Origin: Halorubrum alkaliphilum
Lineage (GTDB): Archaea; Halobacteriota; Halobacteria; Halobacteriales; Haloferacaceae
Reading direction: 5' to 3'
DNA length: 64,000 bases
Assembly: GCF_017873815.1 (NCBI RefSeq)
Contig: NZ_JAGGKQ010000002.1
Location: 124,001 to 188,000, forward strand
Below are positions 1 through 7,650 of the stretch, piece by piece; position 1 is the first letter of the stretch; the number at the start of each line of letters is the position of its first letter. Under the pieces are notes generated by a model. The model worked only from the letters and a program-made list of their open reading frames with translations. It was not told where the DNA came from and did not search any database. The position numbers and the translations under genes are program-made.

Positions 1-209
1 CGTTTACCCTCCGAGAGTGGCGGCGAGTCGCTAGCCACTGACGAACGATATCCGTCCTCGATCGTGTGTAGATACCATACGCCGGAGTATCGTTTAACTG
101 CGATAACCGCGTTAGCCGACCGTGTCGATCCCGCTCACGCCGTCGTTCCGGCCGGCGAAATCGGAAGCTATCCGAACCCACTTACGTGTCTGTGACCCAC
201 CAGCGTACA

Positions 210-1253
210 ATGTCTGTACGAGTCGGTATCCTCGGTGCCACCGGTGCCGTGGGCCAACGGTTCATCCAACTGCTCGATAACCACCCGACGTTCGAACTCG
301 CCGCGGTCACCGCGAGCGCCGACAGCGTCGGGAAGACGTACCGCGAGGCCGCGAAATGGCGCGTGAACACACCGATCCCGGACGATGTCGCGGATATGGA
401 AGTCGCCGAAACGTCGCCCGCAGGGATCGCCGACGCCGACGTCGATCTGCTCTTCTCGTCGCTCCCGTCCGGGGTCGCCGCGGAGGTCGAGCCCGCGTTC
501 CTGGAGGAGGGATACGTCGTCTCCTCGAACTCCTCGAACGACCGGATGGCGATGGACGTGCCCCTGACGATCCCCGAGATCAACCCCGGCCACCTCGACC
601 TCATCGAGGTCCAGCGCGACGAGCGCGGCTGGGACGGGGCCCTCGTGAAGAACCCGAACTGCTCGACGATCACATTGGTGCCCACGCTCGCCGCCATCGA
701 CGAGTTCGGCCTCGAATCAGTCAACGTCACCACGCTTCAGGCGGTCTCGGGCGCGGGCTACTCCGGCGTCACCTCGATGGAGATCATCGACAACGCGATT
801 CCGCACATCGGCGGCGAGGAGTCGAAGATGGAGACCGAGTCGCGGAAGCTGCTCGGCGAGTTCGACGGCGCGGAAGTCGCCCTCCACGACGCCGATGTCG
901 CTGCCTCCTGTAACCGGATCCCCACGCTCGATGGCCACTTGGAGAACGTGTTCGCGGAGTTCGCCGACGACCCCTCGCCCGAGGAGCTCCGCGAGGCAAT
1001 GTCCTCGTTCGAGAGTGCCGACCTACCGAGTTCGCCCGACCAGTTGATCAAGGTGTACGGCGACGACGAGCCCGACCGCCCGCAGCCGCGACTCGACCGC
1101 ACGTACGCCGACGGCATGGGGATCGTCGCCGGCGGCGTCCAAGAGACGAACGCCGGCGCGAAGTACAACTGCCTCGCGCACAACACGATCCGCGGCGCGG
1201 CCGGCGCGTCACTGTTGAACGGCGAGCTGCTCGTCGAACAAGGCTACGTCTAA
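210..1253 (+). CDS. asd: Aspartate-semialdehyde dehydrogenase
   Basis: Reduces L-aspartyl-4-phosphate to aspartate semialdehyde, the branch point toward threonine, methionine and lysine. The 347-residue product opens with the Rossmann motif GATGAVGQ at residues 9-16. The catalytic cysteine lies in NPNCST near residue 151, and the C-terminal NTIRGAAGAS segment is typical of the archaeal/fungal branch of the family. An in-frame GTG at 186 would add eight residues without family support, so the ATG at 210 is preferred. A methyltransferase gene follows after 9 bp and probably shares the transcript. The family assignment is firm and the length is normal. Confidence 0.95.
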   Translation: MSVRVGILGATGAVGQRFIQLLDNHPTFELAAVTASADSVGKTYREAAKWRVNTPIPDDVADMEVAETSPAGIADADVDLLFSSLPSGVAAEVEPAFLEEGYVVSSNSSNDRMAMDVPLTIPEINPGHLDLIEVQRDERGWDGALVKNPNCSTITLVPTLAAIDEFGLESVNVTTLQAVSGAGYSGVTSMEIIDNAIPHIGGEESKMETESRKLLGEFDGAEVALHDADVAASCNRIPTLDGHLENVFAEFADDPSPEELREAMSSFESADLPSSPDQLIKVYGDDEPDRPQPRLDRTYADGMGIVAGGVQETNAGAKYNCLAHNTIRGAAGASLLNGELLVEQGYV

Positions 1254-1262
1254 CGGATCGGC

Positions 1263-1892
1263 ATGGTGGAGAAGGACGCCGTCCGCCGCGGGTACGACGG
1301 GCTCGCGGAGGCGTACGCGGCGGATCGGAGCGAGGACGGACTCGGAACCGAGGTCCTCGCTCAGTTCCTCGGCGATCTCCCCGAGTCAGCACACGTCCTC
1401 GACGCCGGATGCGGACAGGGGACGCCCGTGCTCCGGGATCTGACGGCCTCGGCGACCGCGACGGGCGTCGACATTTCCCGCGCGCAGTTGGAGCTGGCCG
1501 CCGAGAGCGTCCCCGACGCGGCGCTCGCGCAGGGAGATATGGCTGCGCTCCCCTTTCGTGACGGCGTCTTCGACGCGGCGATCGCGTACCACTCCCTGAT
1601 CCACGTCCCGAAGGGGCATCATCAAGACGTCGTCGACGAGTTCGCGCGGGTACTGACCGATGACGGTCGGCTGCTGGTCTCCGAGGGTCCGACGGAGTGG
1701 AGCGGGGCGAACCCGGACTGGCTCGACACCGGCGTCGAGATGCAGTGGCACATCGCGGGCGTGGCGGCGACGCGTGACCATCTCCGGAACGCGGGGTTCG
1801 TCGTCGAACGGGAGTGGAACACGCCCGAATCGGTCGACAAGGAGGACGAACGGTGGGTGTTCCTCTCGGCGCGGGTCGCGGACGACGACTGA
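1263..1892 (+). CDS. Class I SAM-dependent methyltransferase
   Basis: Small 209-residue methyltransferase of the UbiE/MenG-like fold. Motif I (VLDAGCGQGTP) sits near residues 44-54 and binds S-adenosylmethionine. An acidic residue ends strand 2 in ATGVDISRAQ, and AIAYHSLIHVP corresponds to the motif IV region. The substrate cannot be read from the sequence; many haloarchaeal paralogues of this type are uncharacterised. It starts 9 bp after the aspartate-semialdehyde dehydrogenase stop codon, which suggests co-transcription but not necessarily a related function. It is convergent with the next gene. Confidence 0.85.
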   Translation: MVEKDAVRRGYDGLAEAYAADRSEDGLGTEVLAQFLGDLPESAHVLDAGCGQGTPVLRDLTASATATGVDISRAQLELAAESVPDAALAQGDMAALPFRDGVFDAAIAYHSLIHVPKGHHQDVVDEFARVLTDDGRLLVSEGPTEWSGANPDWLDTGVEMQWHIAGVAATRDHLRNAGFVVEREWNTPESVDKEDERWVFLSARVADDD

Positions 1893-1915
1893 TCCGTGTC
1901 GGGGGGTCGAACGGC

Positions 1916-3904
1916 TTACTTCCCCTTAAAATCGGGCTCGCCGTCGCCCATGAACGCGGTCATTCCCTCCATGAGGTCCTCTGTGTTCATCAGGTGGCCG
2001 AACGCCTGTGCCTCGACCTCCAGACCGGCCTCGTCGTCCCCGCGGCCGGCGTGCATCGCGCGTTTGGTGTACCGCTGGGCGATCGGCGGTCCGGCGGCGA
2101 GGTCCTCGGCGAGCTCCCGGGCGCGCTCGTCGACCTCCTCGTCGGGAACCAGCTCGTTGATGAAGCCGTACTCCGCGAGCGTCTCCGCCTCGTAGCGGTC
2201 GGCGGTGAAGATGATCTCCTTCGCGCGCCCCTCGCCGACGATCCGGGAGAGCCGCTGTGTGCCGCCCCAGCCGGGGAGGAGCCCGAGGTCGTGCTCCGGC
2301 TGACCGAGCTCGGAGCGTTCGGAAGCGACCCGGAGGTCGGCCGCCGTCGCGAGCTCCATCCCGCCGCCGAGACAGTAGCCGTCGATGGCAGCGATAACGG
2401 GCTTGTCGGACTCCTCCAGCTTCCCGAACGTTTTCTGACCGTGCCGGGATATCTCGACCGCTTCCAGCGGGTTGCCGCCGCCGCCGGCCATACTCTGGAC
2501 GTCGGCACCGGCGGAAAAGGCACGATCGCCCGCGCCCGAGAGCAGGATCGCCCGGACCTCGTCGTCCGCGTCGAGCCGGTCGATCGCGTCGGCGAACTCG
2601 TCGAGCAGCTCGCCGCTGATCGTGTTCATCCGGTGCGGGCGGTCGATCTCGACGTGACCGATCCGGTCCGCCACGGTGACGTTCAGCGTGTCGAAGGCGG
2701 CGAAGGGATCGTCCCCCTCCCCGCCGGCCCCGCTCGCCTCGCTGCGGAACCCACCGGCCTCGGCGGCCTCGCGCAGGTAGTCGGTCGCGTCGTAGCGTTC
2801 CTCGCCGGTCTCGTCGGCGAGCGCGTCGAGCGTCTCGACGAGCGTGTCGAGTCCCTCGCCGTCCGCGAGCTTGGCGGGGCCGTCCGGGAACCCCGCGCCG
2901 AGTTTCACCGCCCGGTCGATCGCGTCGGCGTCGGCGACGTCGTCGCCGATCAGTCCGGCGACCTCGTTGGCCATCACCGCGAGCAGCCGGCGGCGGACAT
3001 CGCCGTCGACCGCGTCGGTCGGGATCTGTGCTCCGTCGCCGTCCTCGTAGTCGTAGAACCCGCTTCCGGTCTTTTTCCCGAGGTTCCCCTCCTCGACCTT
3101 CTCGGCGAGCAGCGGGCAGGGCCGGTACGCGTCGCCGAGCACCTCGTGCATGTACTCTAAGACGTGAAAGCCCACGTCGATGCCGACCTGGTCGGCGAGT
3201 TCGAACGACCCCATCGGGAGCCCCATGTCGAACTTCGTCGTGGAGTCGACCGCCTCGATCGTCGCGTCCCCGGACTCGACGATCCACGCCGCCTCGTTCA
3301 TCAGGGGGACTAAGATTCGGTTGACGATGAACCCGGGACTGTCCTTCCGGACGCGGACCGGGGTCTTGTCCATCGACTCCGCGAGCCCCTCAATCAGTTC
3401 GAGCGTCTCCTCGCTCGTGTGTTCCCCGGAGATGACCTCGACCAGATCCATGCGAACCGGCGGGTTAAAGAAGTGCATCCCGCAGAAGCGCTCGGGACGG
3501 TCGGTGACCTCGGAGAGTTCGGTGATGGAGAGGCTGGAGGTGTTCGTGACGAAGACGGCCTCCTCGGGCGCGAACTCGACGACCTCCTCGTAGACGTCCG
3601 TCTTGATCGCCATCTTCTCGGGGACCACCTCGATCACAACGTCGGCGTCCGCGAGCGACTCCTCGAGGTCGACGAACGTCTCGACGCGGTCGAGCGCGGC
3701 GTCGGCCTCCGCCTCGCCGATCCGGTTCTTCTCGACGAGTTTGCCGAGCGACCACTCGATCCCGTCGTAGCCGTCCTGTACGAACTCCTCGTTGATGTCC
3801 CGTAGCGACACGTCGTAGCCGGCGAGCGCGGCCACCTCCGCGATGCCGTGGCCCATGTTCCCGGCACCGAGAACCGTTACGCACTGAACGTCTTCGAGTT
3901 GCAT
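1916..3904 (-). CDS. Fused 3-hydroxyacyl-CoA dehydrogenase / enoyl-CoA hydratase
   Basis: Bifunctional beta-oxidation enzyme of 662 residues: an N-terminal NAD-dependent 3-hydroxyacyl-CoA dehydrogenase and a C-terminal crotonase. The Rossmann motif GAGNMGHGIA is near residue 13, the dehydrogenase signature NTSSLSITEL near 118, and the catalytic His region GMHFFNPP near 140. A second dehydrogenase C-terminal domain ends around residue 375. The crotonase part (about 400-655) shows the oxyanion-hole segments AFSAGADVQ and GYCLGGGMELA. The ATG at 3904 matches the family N-terminus. An upstream ATG at 3943 lies about 25 bp from a TATA-like AAACTTAC (minus strand, 3972-3965), so a 13-residue leaderless extension is possible. 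Fused forms of this order are common in haloarchaea. Confidence 0.92.
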   Translation of the reverse strand: MQLEDVQCVTVLGAGNMGHGIAEVAALAGYDVSLRDINEEFVQDGYDGIEWSLGKLVEKNRIGEAEADAALDRVETFVDLEESLADADVVIEVVPEKMAIKTDVYEEVVEFAPEEAVFVTNTSSLSITELSEVTDRPERFCGMHFFNPPVRMDLVEVISGEHTSEETLELIEGLAESMDKTPVRVRKDSPGFIVNRILVPLMNEAAWIVESGDATIEAVDSTTKFDMGLPMGSFELADQVGIDVGFHVLEYMHEVLGDAYRPCPLLAEKVEEGNLGKKTGSGFYDYEDGDGAQIPTDAVDGDVRRRLLAVMANEVAGLIGDDVADADAIDRAVKLGAGFPDGPAKLADGEGLDTLVETLDALADETGEERYDATDYLREAAEAGGFRSEASGAGGEGDDPFAAFDTLNVTVADRIGHVEIDRPHRMNTISGELLDEFADAIDRLDADDEVRAILLSGAGDRAFSAGADVQSMAGGGGNPLEAVEISRHGQKTFGKLEESDKPVIAAIDGYCLGGGMELATAADLRVASERSELGQPEHDLGLLPGWGGTQRLSRIVGEGRAKEIIFTADRYEAETLAEYGFINELVPDEEVDERARELAEDLAAGPPIAQRYTKRAMHAGRGDDEAGLEVEAQAFGHLMNTEDLMEGMTAFMGDGEPDFKGK

Positions 3905-4029
3905 ACCAAGGTGGTCGGAACCATCATGGTTGAACGTTTCCATCTTCCAAACGAGAAACTCGCGGTAAGTTTACTTTGATGGTCACGCTCGGGAAACGTA
4001 CAGGTGTCTCGCGCCCGAATCCGGAGTCG

Positions 4030-4626
4030 ATGGACGACCGAGTTACGGCGACGCTCCGTGAGGACCCGGTCATGGCCGGGTTGATCGATCGACACGGTCC
4101 GCTCGCGGTCGAACCATCCGAGAACCCGTTTCGACGGCTCTGTGTGTCGATCCTGAACCAGCAGCTGTCGACGGCGTCCGCCGCGGCGATCCGCGAGCGC
4201 GCCTTCGACGTCATCGACGACGAGGTGACGCCCGCGAGGGTGCTCGCGGTCGACACCGAACGACTCACGGAGGCGGGCGTCAGCCGGACGAAGGTCGAGT
4301 ACCTCCGCTCGGCTGCGAGGGCGTTCGTGGACCGTGGAGACGGGTTTAGCCGCGAGGCGCTCGCCGACCACGACGACGACGCGGTGGTGGCGGAGCTGAC
4401 CGATATCCGCGGTGTCGGTGAGTGGACGGCCCGGATGTACCTGATCTTTGCGCTCGGCCGCGAGGACGTGCTCCCGCTCGGCGATCTGGCGGTCAGAAAG
4501 GGGATAAAGGCGTTGTACGCCGACGATGCGGGGCTGAGCCGAGCGGAGATGCGCGAGATAGCCGACGCGTGGCGGCCGTACCGGAGCTACGGGACGCGGT
4601 ACGTGTGGGCAGCCTACGAGTCGTAA
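4030..4626 (+). CDS. DNA-3-methyladenine glycosylase II (AlkA-type, HhH-GPD)
   Basis: Base-excision repair glycosylase of about 198 residues that removes alkylated purines. The conserved core NQQLSTASAAAIRER is near residue 40. The helix-hairpin-helix GVGEWTARM near 133 contacts the DNA backbone. The catalytic aspartate is in GDLAVRKG near 155. There are no C-terminal cysteines, so it belongs to the AlkA-like rather than the EndoIII/MutY branch. Upstream in-frame ATGs at 3976 and 3979 would add a poorly conserved segment, so the ATG at 4030 is chosen. It diverges from the fused beta-oxidation gene and converges on the RimK-type gene. Confidence 0.88.
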   Translation: MDDRVTATLREDPVMAGLIDRHGPLAVEPSENPFRRLCVSILNQQLSTASAAAIRERAFDVIDDEVTPARVLAVDTERLTEAGVSRTKVEYLRSAARAFVDRGDGFSREALADHDDDAVVAELTDIRGVGEWTARMYLIFALGREDVLPLGDLAVRKGIKALYADDAGLSRAEMREIADAWRPYRSYGTRYVWAAYES

Positions 4627-4639
4627 CCCTCTTCTGGAC

Positions 4640-5989
4640 TTACTCCTCCAATATCTCGCCGGCCTCGCCGCGCTCGGCCTCCTCGACGTCCGCGCGCTTT
4701 CGTACGTCGACTTGGTAGTCGGTGAGGATATCGCGTCCGAGCAGCAGGGGGTACTCCATGTGACCGCGGTCCTCGACGCTCGCGGTGACCGTGTGTTGAT
4801 TGCCGCCGATCCCGATGACCAAGTCGACGACCGGGCGAGCTTTCCCACCCTTCACGCTCCCCGATTTCACGCGGGTCATGCTCTTTATCGGACCCGCGCC
4901 GATCTCGGCGGCGAGTTGGGTGTCGATGCTCGTTCTGGTCGCACCCGTGTCGGACTTCGCGAGCGACTGCGTCGATCCGGAGGTTCCGGTGACGACGACC
5001 TCCTCGATGTAGCCGATGACGGGCTGCTCCTCGGGTCGCGTCTTCGGAACCGGCGCACACGAGGGTCGGGAGTCATCGAGCGTCGCCGCGATCCGCTCGA
5101 CGTCCGCGTCGTCGACCTCGCCGTCGACCGATTCGATCGCCAGCTTGGCGATGTGTGGAGCGGGGCTCGTCCCGGTCGCCTCGTAGAGGCCCTTGAAGCC
5201 GGCCGTCGGGTTCACTTCGAGGACGTACCAGCCGTCGTACCCCTCGACGAGGTCGACGCCGGCGTAGTCCAGTCCCATCACGTCGGCCGCGTACAGCGCG
5301 GTCTCGGCGGCCTCCTCCGGCATGTCGTCGGTCGCGTCCTCGACTGCGCCGCCGAGCGCGACGTTGGTCCGCCAGTCGCCCTCGGGCGCGTAGCGGTACA
5401 TCGAGCCGACGATCTCGTCGCCGACGATGTACACGCGAAGGTCGCGGTGTTTCTCGTCGTCGCGGTCGATGAGCTGCTGGAGGAACGCCTGCCGGTTCCC
5501 CACCTTCGGGTTCACCCGCTCGGTGAGGTCGACTTTCCACGTGCCACCGCCGTGCGTCCCGATGGCGGTCTTATAAACGCCGACGTCGCCGAACCGCTCG
5601 CGGTCCTCGTTGAGCCGGTCGTTCGAGAGCGCGAGCAGGGCATCCGGGACGCGGATGTTCCAGTCAGCGAGCGTCGCGGCGGTGGCGAACTTGTGGATCG
5701 ACGCGAGCACCGCGTTCGGCTCGTTGAGCATCGGTCGGATGCGCTCGAACGTCGCCGCCAGCCCGAGCAGTTCCGCGGGCTGGTCGGTGTTCGACACCAG
5801 CAGGCGGTTGGCGATCACGTCGACGGCGGGCTCGATCTCGACGACGCCGTCCTCGACGCTTATCGCCGCGTTCTCCTCGCGGAGCCAGACCGGCTCGTGA
5901 CCGAGGTCCTCGACCGCGTTACAGATGGCCTTCGTCTCCTTGCTGTTGTGTAGCGACAGTACTCCCACGCGAACGGCGTCCCCGGACAT
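4640..5989 (-). CDS. RimK-type alpha-L-glutamate ligase fused to RimB-like retropepsin domain
   Basis: Two-domain protein of about 449 residues. Residues 1-300 form an ATP-grasp ligase of the RimK/MptN/CofF superfamily: N-terminal VRVGVLSLHN, ATP-binding KTAIGTHGGG, and metal/ATP ligands in LEVNPTAGFKGL. Such enzymes add glutamate to a protein or cofactor; candidate substrates in haloarchaea are a ribosomal protein or coenzyme F420, and the sequence does not decide. The last 140 residues carry SDTGATRTSID (DTGA near residue 346), the signature of the ATP-dependent zinc protease/RimB family, now regarded as retropepsin-like. The start was taken as ATG 5989 (MSGDAVRVG); an ATG two codons upstream is equally possible. 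Confidence 0.85.
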   Translation of the reverse strand: MSGDAVRVGVLSLHNSKETKAICNAVEDLGHEPVWLREENAAISVEDGVVEIEPAVDVIANRLLVSNTDQPAELLGLAATFERIRPMLNEPNAVLASIHKFATAATLADWNIRVPDALLALSNDRLNEDRERFGDVGVYKTAIGTHGGGTWKVDLTERVNPKVGNRQAFLQQLIDRDDEKHRDLRVYIVGDEIVGSMYRYAPEGDWRTNVALGGAVEDATDDMPEEAAETALYAADVMGLDYAGVDLVEGYDGWYVLEVNPTAGFKGLYEATGTSPAPHIAKLAIESVDGEVDDADVERIAATLDDSRPSCAPVPKTRPEEQPVIGYIEEVVVTGTSGSTQSLAKSDTGATRTSIDTQLAAEIGAGPIKSMTRVKSGSVKGGKARPVVDLVIGIGGNQHTVTASVEDRGHMEYPLLLGRDILTDYQVDVRKRADVEEAERGEAGEILEE

Positions 5990-6044
5990 GCGCAAAACTG
6001 CGGGACCCGCGATGAAAACTCACCCGGTATCGTTTCCGTTTTCG

Positions 6045-6052
6045 TATATAAA
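6045..6052 (-). promoter_or_regulatory. TATA box for the RimK-type ligase gene
   Basis: On the minus strand the sequence reads TTTATATA, 56 bp before the ligase start at 5989. Initiation about 25 bp downstream would leave a leader of roughly 30 nt, so this gene is probably not leaderless. Confidence 0.5.
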
Positions 6053-6196
6053 CTGTCGACGAGACGGGGACCACGATCCGTCGTGGGTCGTCGCCGATCG
6101 GTTTTGTGGTTATAAGTGGCCGGCTGCGTTGGAGTCCTCAACAGTCGCTGGTTCTCACTCTCGCTCGCTCGGTACGGGCCCGCAACTGAATGATAG

Positions 6197-6214
6197 CGGG
6201 AGTAGGTCTCTCAA
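6197..6214. repeat. Left arm of inverted repeat flanking element copy A
   Basis: CGGGAGTAGGTCTC followed by TCAA. The reverse complement of this stretch recurs at 6732-6749 with one mismatch in 18, so the two arms bracket element copy A and span 553 bp. No target-site duplication is visible next to the arms. Confidence 0.6.
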
Positions 6215-6233
6215 ATCGAGAGCGACGTGATCG

Positions 6234-6243
6234 TATTTAAATA
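6234..6243 (+). promoter_or_regulatory. TATA box upstream of element copy A
   Basis: The palindromic TATTTAAATA lies about 30 bp before the first conserved block of element copy A. Initiation about 25 bp downstream would place a transcript start near 6265, just where homology with copy B begins. No protein gene starts nearby, which makes a non-coding transcript the natural candidate. Confidence 0.5.
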
Positions 6244-6266
6244 GACTGTGAGCGACAGCGACGACT

Positions 6267-6706
6267 ACTGATAGATGACCGATGCGGTCGGCGCGCCCCG
6301 GTGAGCGGCCCGAAGGGCCGCGAACCGACGGTGCGAGGGAGTCGGTGGTCCGTAGCGAAGCGGAGGACCACCGACGAGGCTGGGGAGGCGTGAGGTGCGG
6401 TTGTGGTTGCGGGGCGGGGTGGGACTCAAAGGGGCAGTCGCGAGGACGCCACAGGCGACGTAAGCACCGCAAGGAGCGAGTGAAACGAGCGACTGAGGAG
6501 CGCAGCGAGCGTGTGGCGTCCTCGCGACCGGGGCTTTGGAGGTGTTCACCGCCGATCCGCCAGCAACAATTTATAAGCGAGCGACTGGGGCTTTGGAGGT
6601 GTTCACCGCCGATCCGCCAGCAACAATTTATAAGCGAGCGACTGGGGCTTTGGAGGTGTTCACCGCGTCAGCAACGACGTATAAATAGCCGTCAGCAACA
6701 CTATTA
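6267..6706 (+). repeat. Dispersed structured element, copy A (candidate ncRNA)
   Basis: Copy A of an element that recurs inverted at 52416-51945. It fills most of the roughly 1-kb gene-free stretch between the ligase gene and tRNA-Ser. In order it shows: a 5' block ATGACCGATGCGGT-CGGCGCGCC (6275-6297); hairpin W (GCGGCCC/GGGCCGC, 6305-6321); hairpin X (11-bp stem, 6341-6351 with 6365-6375); a conserved core GACGAGGCTGGGGAGG; the 18-nt box TGGGACTCAAAGGGGCAG (6420-6437) identical in copy B; stem Y (17 bp, 6437-6453 with 6512-6528) closing a loop that contains GGAGCGAGTGAAACGAGCGA; then a 57-bp tandem array. The arms differ in sequence from copy B but still pair, which argues for a structured RNA or DNA function. 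Confidence 0.7.
6530..6705 (+). repeat. 57-bp tandem repeat array of element copy A
   Basis: Two full 57-bp units (6530-6586 and 6587-6643) and a third, degenerating unit from 6644. Each unit begins GGGGCTTTGGAGGTGTTCACCG and contains ATTTATAAGC, a good archaeal TATA box. The end of each unit (GCGACTG at 6581-6587 and 6638-6644) is complementary to the left arm of stem Y of the same copy (CAGTCGC, 6435-6441). Because 57 is divisible by three, one frame stays open through the array; I see no reason to treat it as a gene. Confidence 0.85.
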
Positions 6707-6731
6707 GATCATAAACAACCACTCAAACGTA

Positions 6732-6749
6732 TTGCGAGACCTACTCCCG
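6732..6749. repeat. Right arm of inverted repeat flanking element copy A
   Basis: Reverse complement of 6197-6214 with one mismatch; the 14-bp core GAGACCTACTCCCG is perfect (6736-6749). The remaining sequence to about 6890 shows nothing else I can name. Confidence 0.6.
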
Positions 6750-6896
6750 AGATCGCTCACCAGAGCCACCGGTACAGGGTGTGTGAACCGTTCTGTAACG
6801 TCCCCTCAACGCAGGCACCGACCGGTTCCGGATCCGGGATTTCACGGCCGCTCGCCCCGTGGTAACCGGACACAGTCACCCGGGGCTTTCGTGATG

Positions 6897-6904
6897 TTTA
6901 AGTA
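6897..6904 (+). promoter_or_regulatory. TATA box for the tRNA-Ser / ribosomal protein operon
   Basis: TTTAAGTA in the context GATGTTTAAGTACCG. A start about 25 bp downstream (near 6928) would produce a transcript running through tRNA-Ser into the uS13 gene, so the tRNA probably forms the processed 5' end of the ribosomal protein transcript. Confidence 0.6.
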
Positions 6905-6982
6905 CCGAAAGGTGGACCGTACGGATGCACGAACTGTAGGGGCGTCAGGTCCCGAGTCCGCAAGGGCGATGATACGACGCGA

Positions 6983-7068
6983 GTTGCGGTAGCCAAGCCT
7001 GGCCCAAGGCGCAGGGTTGCTAACTCTGTGGCGTCACTGCCTCCGGGGTTCGAATCCCCGCCGCAACG
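6983..7068 (+). tRNA. tRNA-Ser (anticodon GCT)
   Basis: The acceptor arms GTTGCGG and CCGCAAC pair perfectly, with discriminator G at 7068. The anticodon stem CAGGG/CTCTG closes the loop TTGCTAA, giving anticodon GCT, which reads AGC and AGU. A long variable arm (TGGCGTCACTGCCTC region) is typical of serine tRNAs. The T arm is CGGGG TTCGAAT CCCCG. CCA is not encoded. It precedes the uS13 gene by 57 bp and is probably co-transcribed with it. Confidence 0.95.
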
Positions 7069-7125
7069 CTCGAACCGACCGAGTACCGCCGGATTCGCGC
7101 CGGTAGGACTCACTGCGATAAACAC

Positions 7126-7650
7126 ATGAGCACGGAAGAATCACAGGACGACTCGCCCGAAGAGGAGGCGGAAAACCTCCAGTACTTCGTTCGGATCGGG
7201 GACGCGGACCTCGACGGGACGAAGTCGGTCGAGCGAAGCCTATCTGAACTCAACGGAATCGGCACTCGCACGGCGCGACTGGTCGCCGAGGAAGCCGGTG
7301 TCGACCGAACCGACACGTTCGGTCTCCTCGACGAGGAGGAGATCGAGTCGGTGGTCGATATCACCGAGAACCTCGAGGACCACGTCCCGTCGTGGATGAC
7401 CAATCGACAGAACGACTTCTTCAGCGGTGAGACGACCCATCTCGTCGGCACGGACGTCAACGAGAAGCGTCGTCACGACATCAACCGCATGAAGCAGATC
7501 GAATCGTACAAAGGAGTCCGTCACAAGCGCGGCCAGAAGGTTCGCGGACAGCGCACGAAGTCCACCGGACGTACCGAGGGGACCATCGGCGTCAACGTCG
7601 AGGAGATCCGCGAGGAGATGGCGGAAGACGAGGCGGGTGACGACGAATGA
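7126..7650 (+). CDS. rps13: 30S ribosomal protein uS13 (S13p/S18e)
   Basis: Ribosomal protein of the small-subunit head that contacts tRNA and the large subunit. The 174-residue product has the helix-two-turn-helix region [20 protein letters not shown], a basic C-terminal part ([17 protein letters not shown]), and an acidic haloarchaeal N-terminal extension of about 15 residues and an acidic tail. It is the first protein gene of the conserved archaeal cluster uS13-uS4-uS11-rpoD. Its TGA overlaps the next ATG (ATGA), which indicates translational coupling. Confidence 0.97.
   Translation: MSTEESQDDSPEEEAENLQYFVRIGDADLDGTKSVERSLSELNGIGTRTARLVAEEAGVDRTDTFGLLDEEEIESVVDITENLEDHVPSWMTNRQNDFFSGETTHLVGTDVNEKRRHDINRMKQIESYKGVRHKRGQKVRGQRTKSTGRTEGTIGVNVEEIREEMAEDEAGDDE

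Noticed and set aside
1926-3287. Long minus-strand Arg-rich frame inside the fused beta-oxidation gene
   Set aside because: A shadow frame typical of GC-rich coding DNA; the real frame has complete enzyme motifs.
6530-6705. Possible CRISPR or origin iterons at the 57-bp repeats
   Set aside because: Units are contiguous without unique spacers, and no Orc1/Cdc6 or replication gene is adjacent in either copy.
6282-6707. A 141-codon open frame through element copy A
   Set aside because: Very Arg-rich, no promoter or ribosome-binding signal in phase, and its openness follows from the 57-bp period. I treat it as non-coding and list only the preserved phase as a question.
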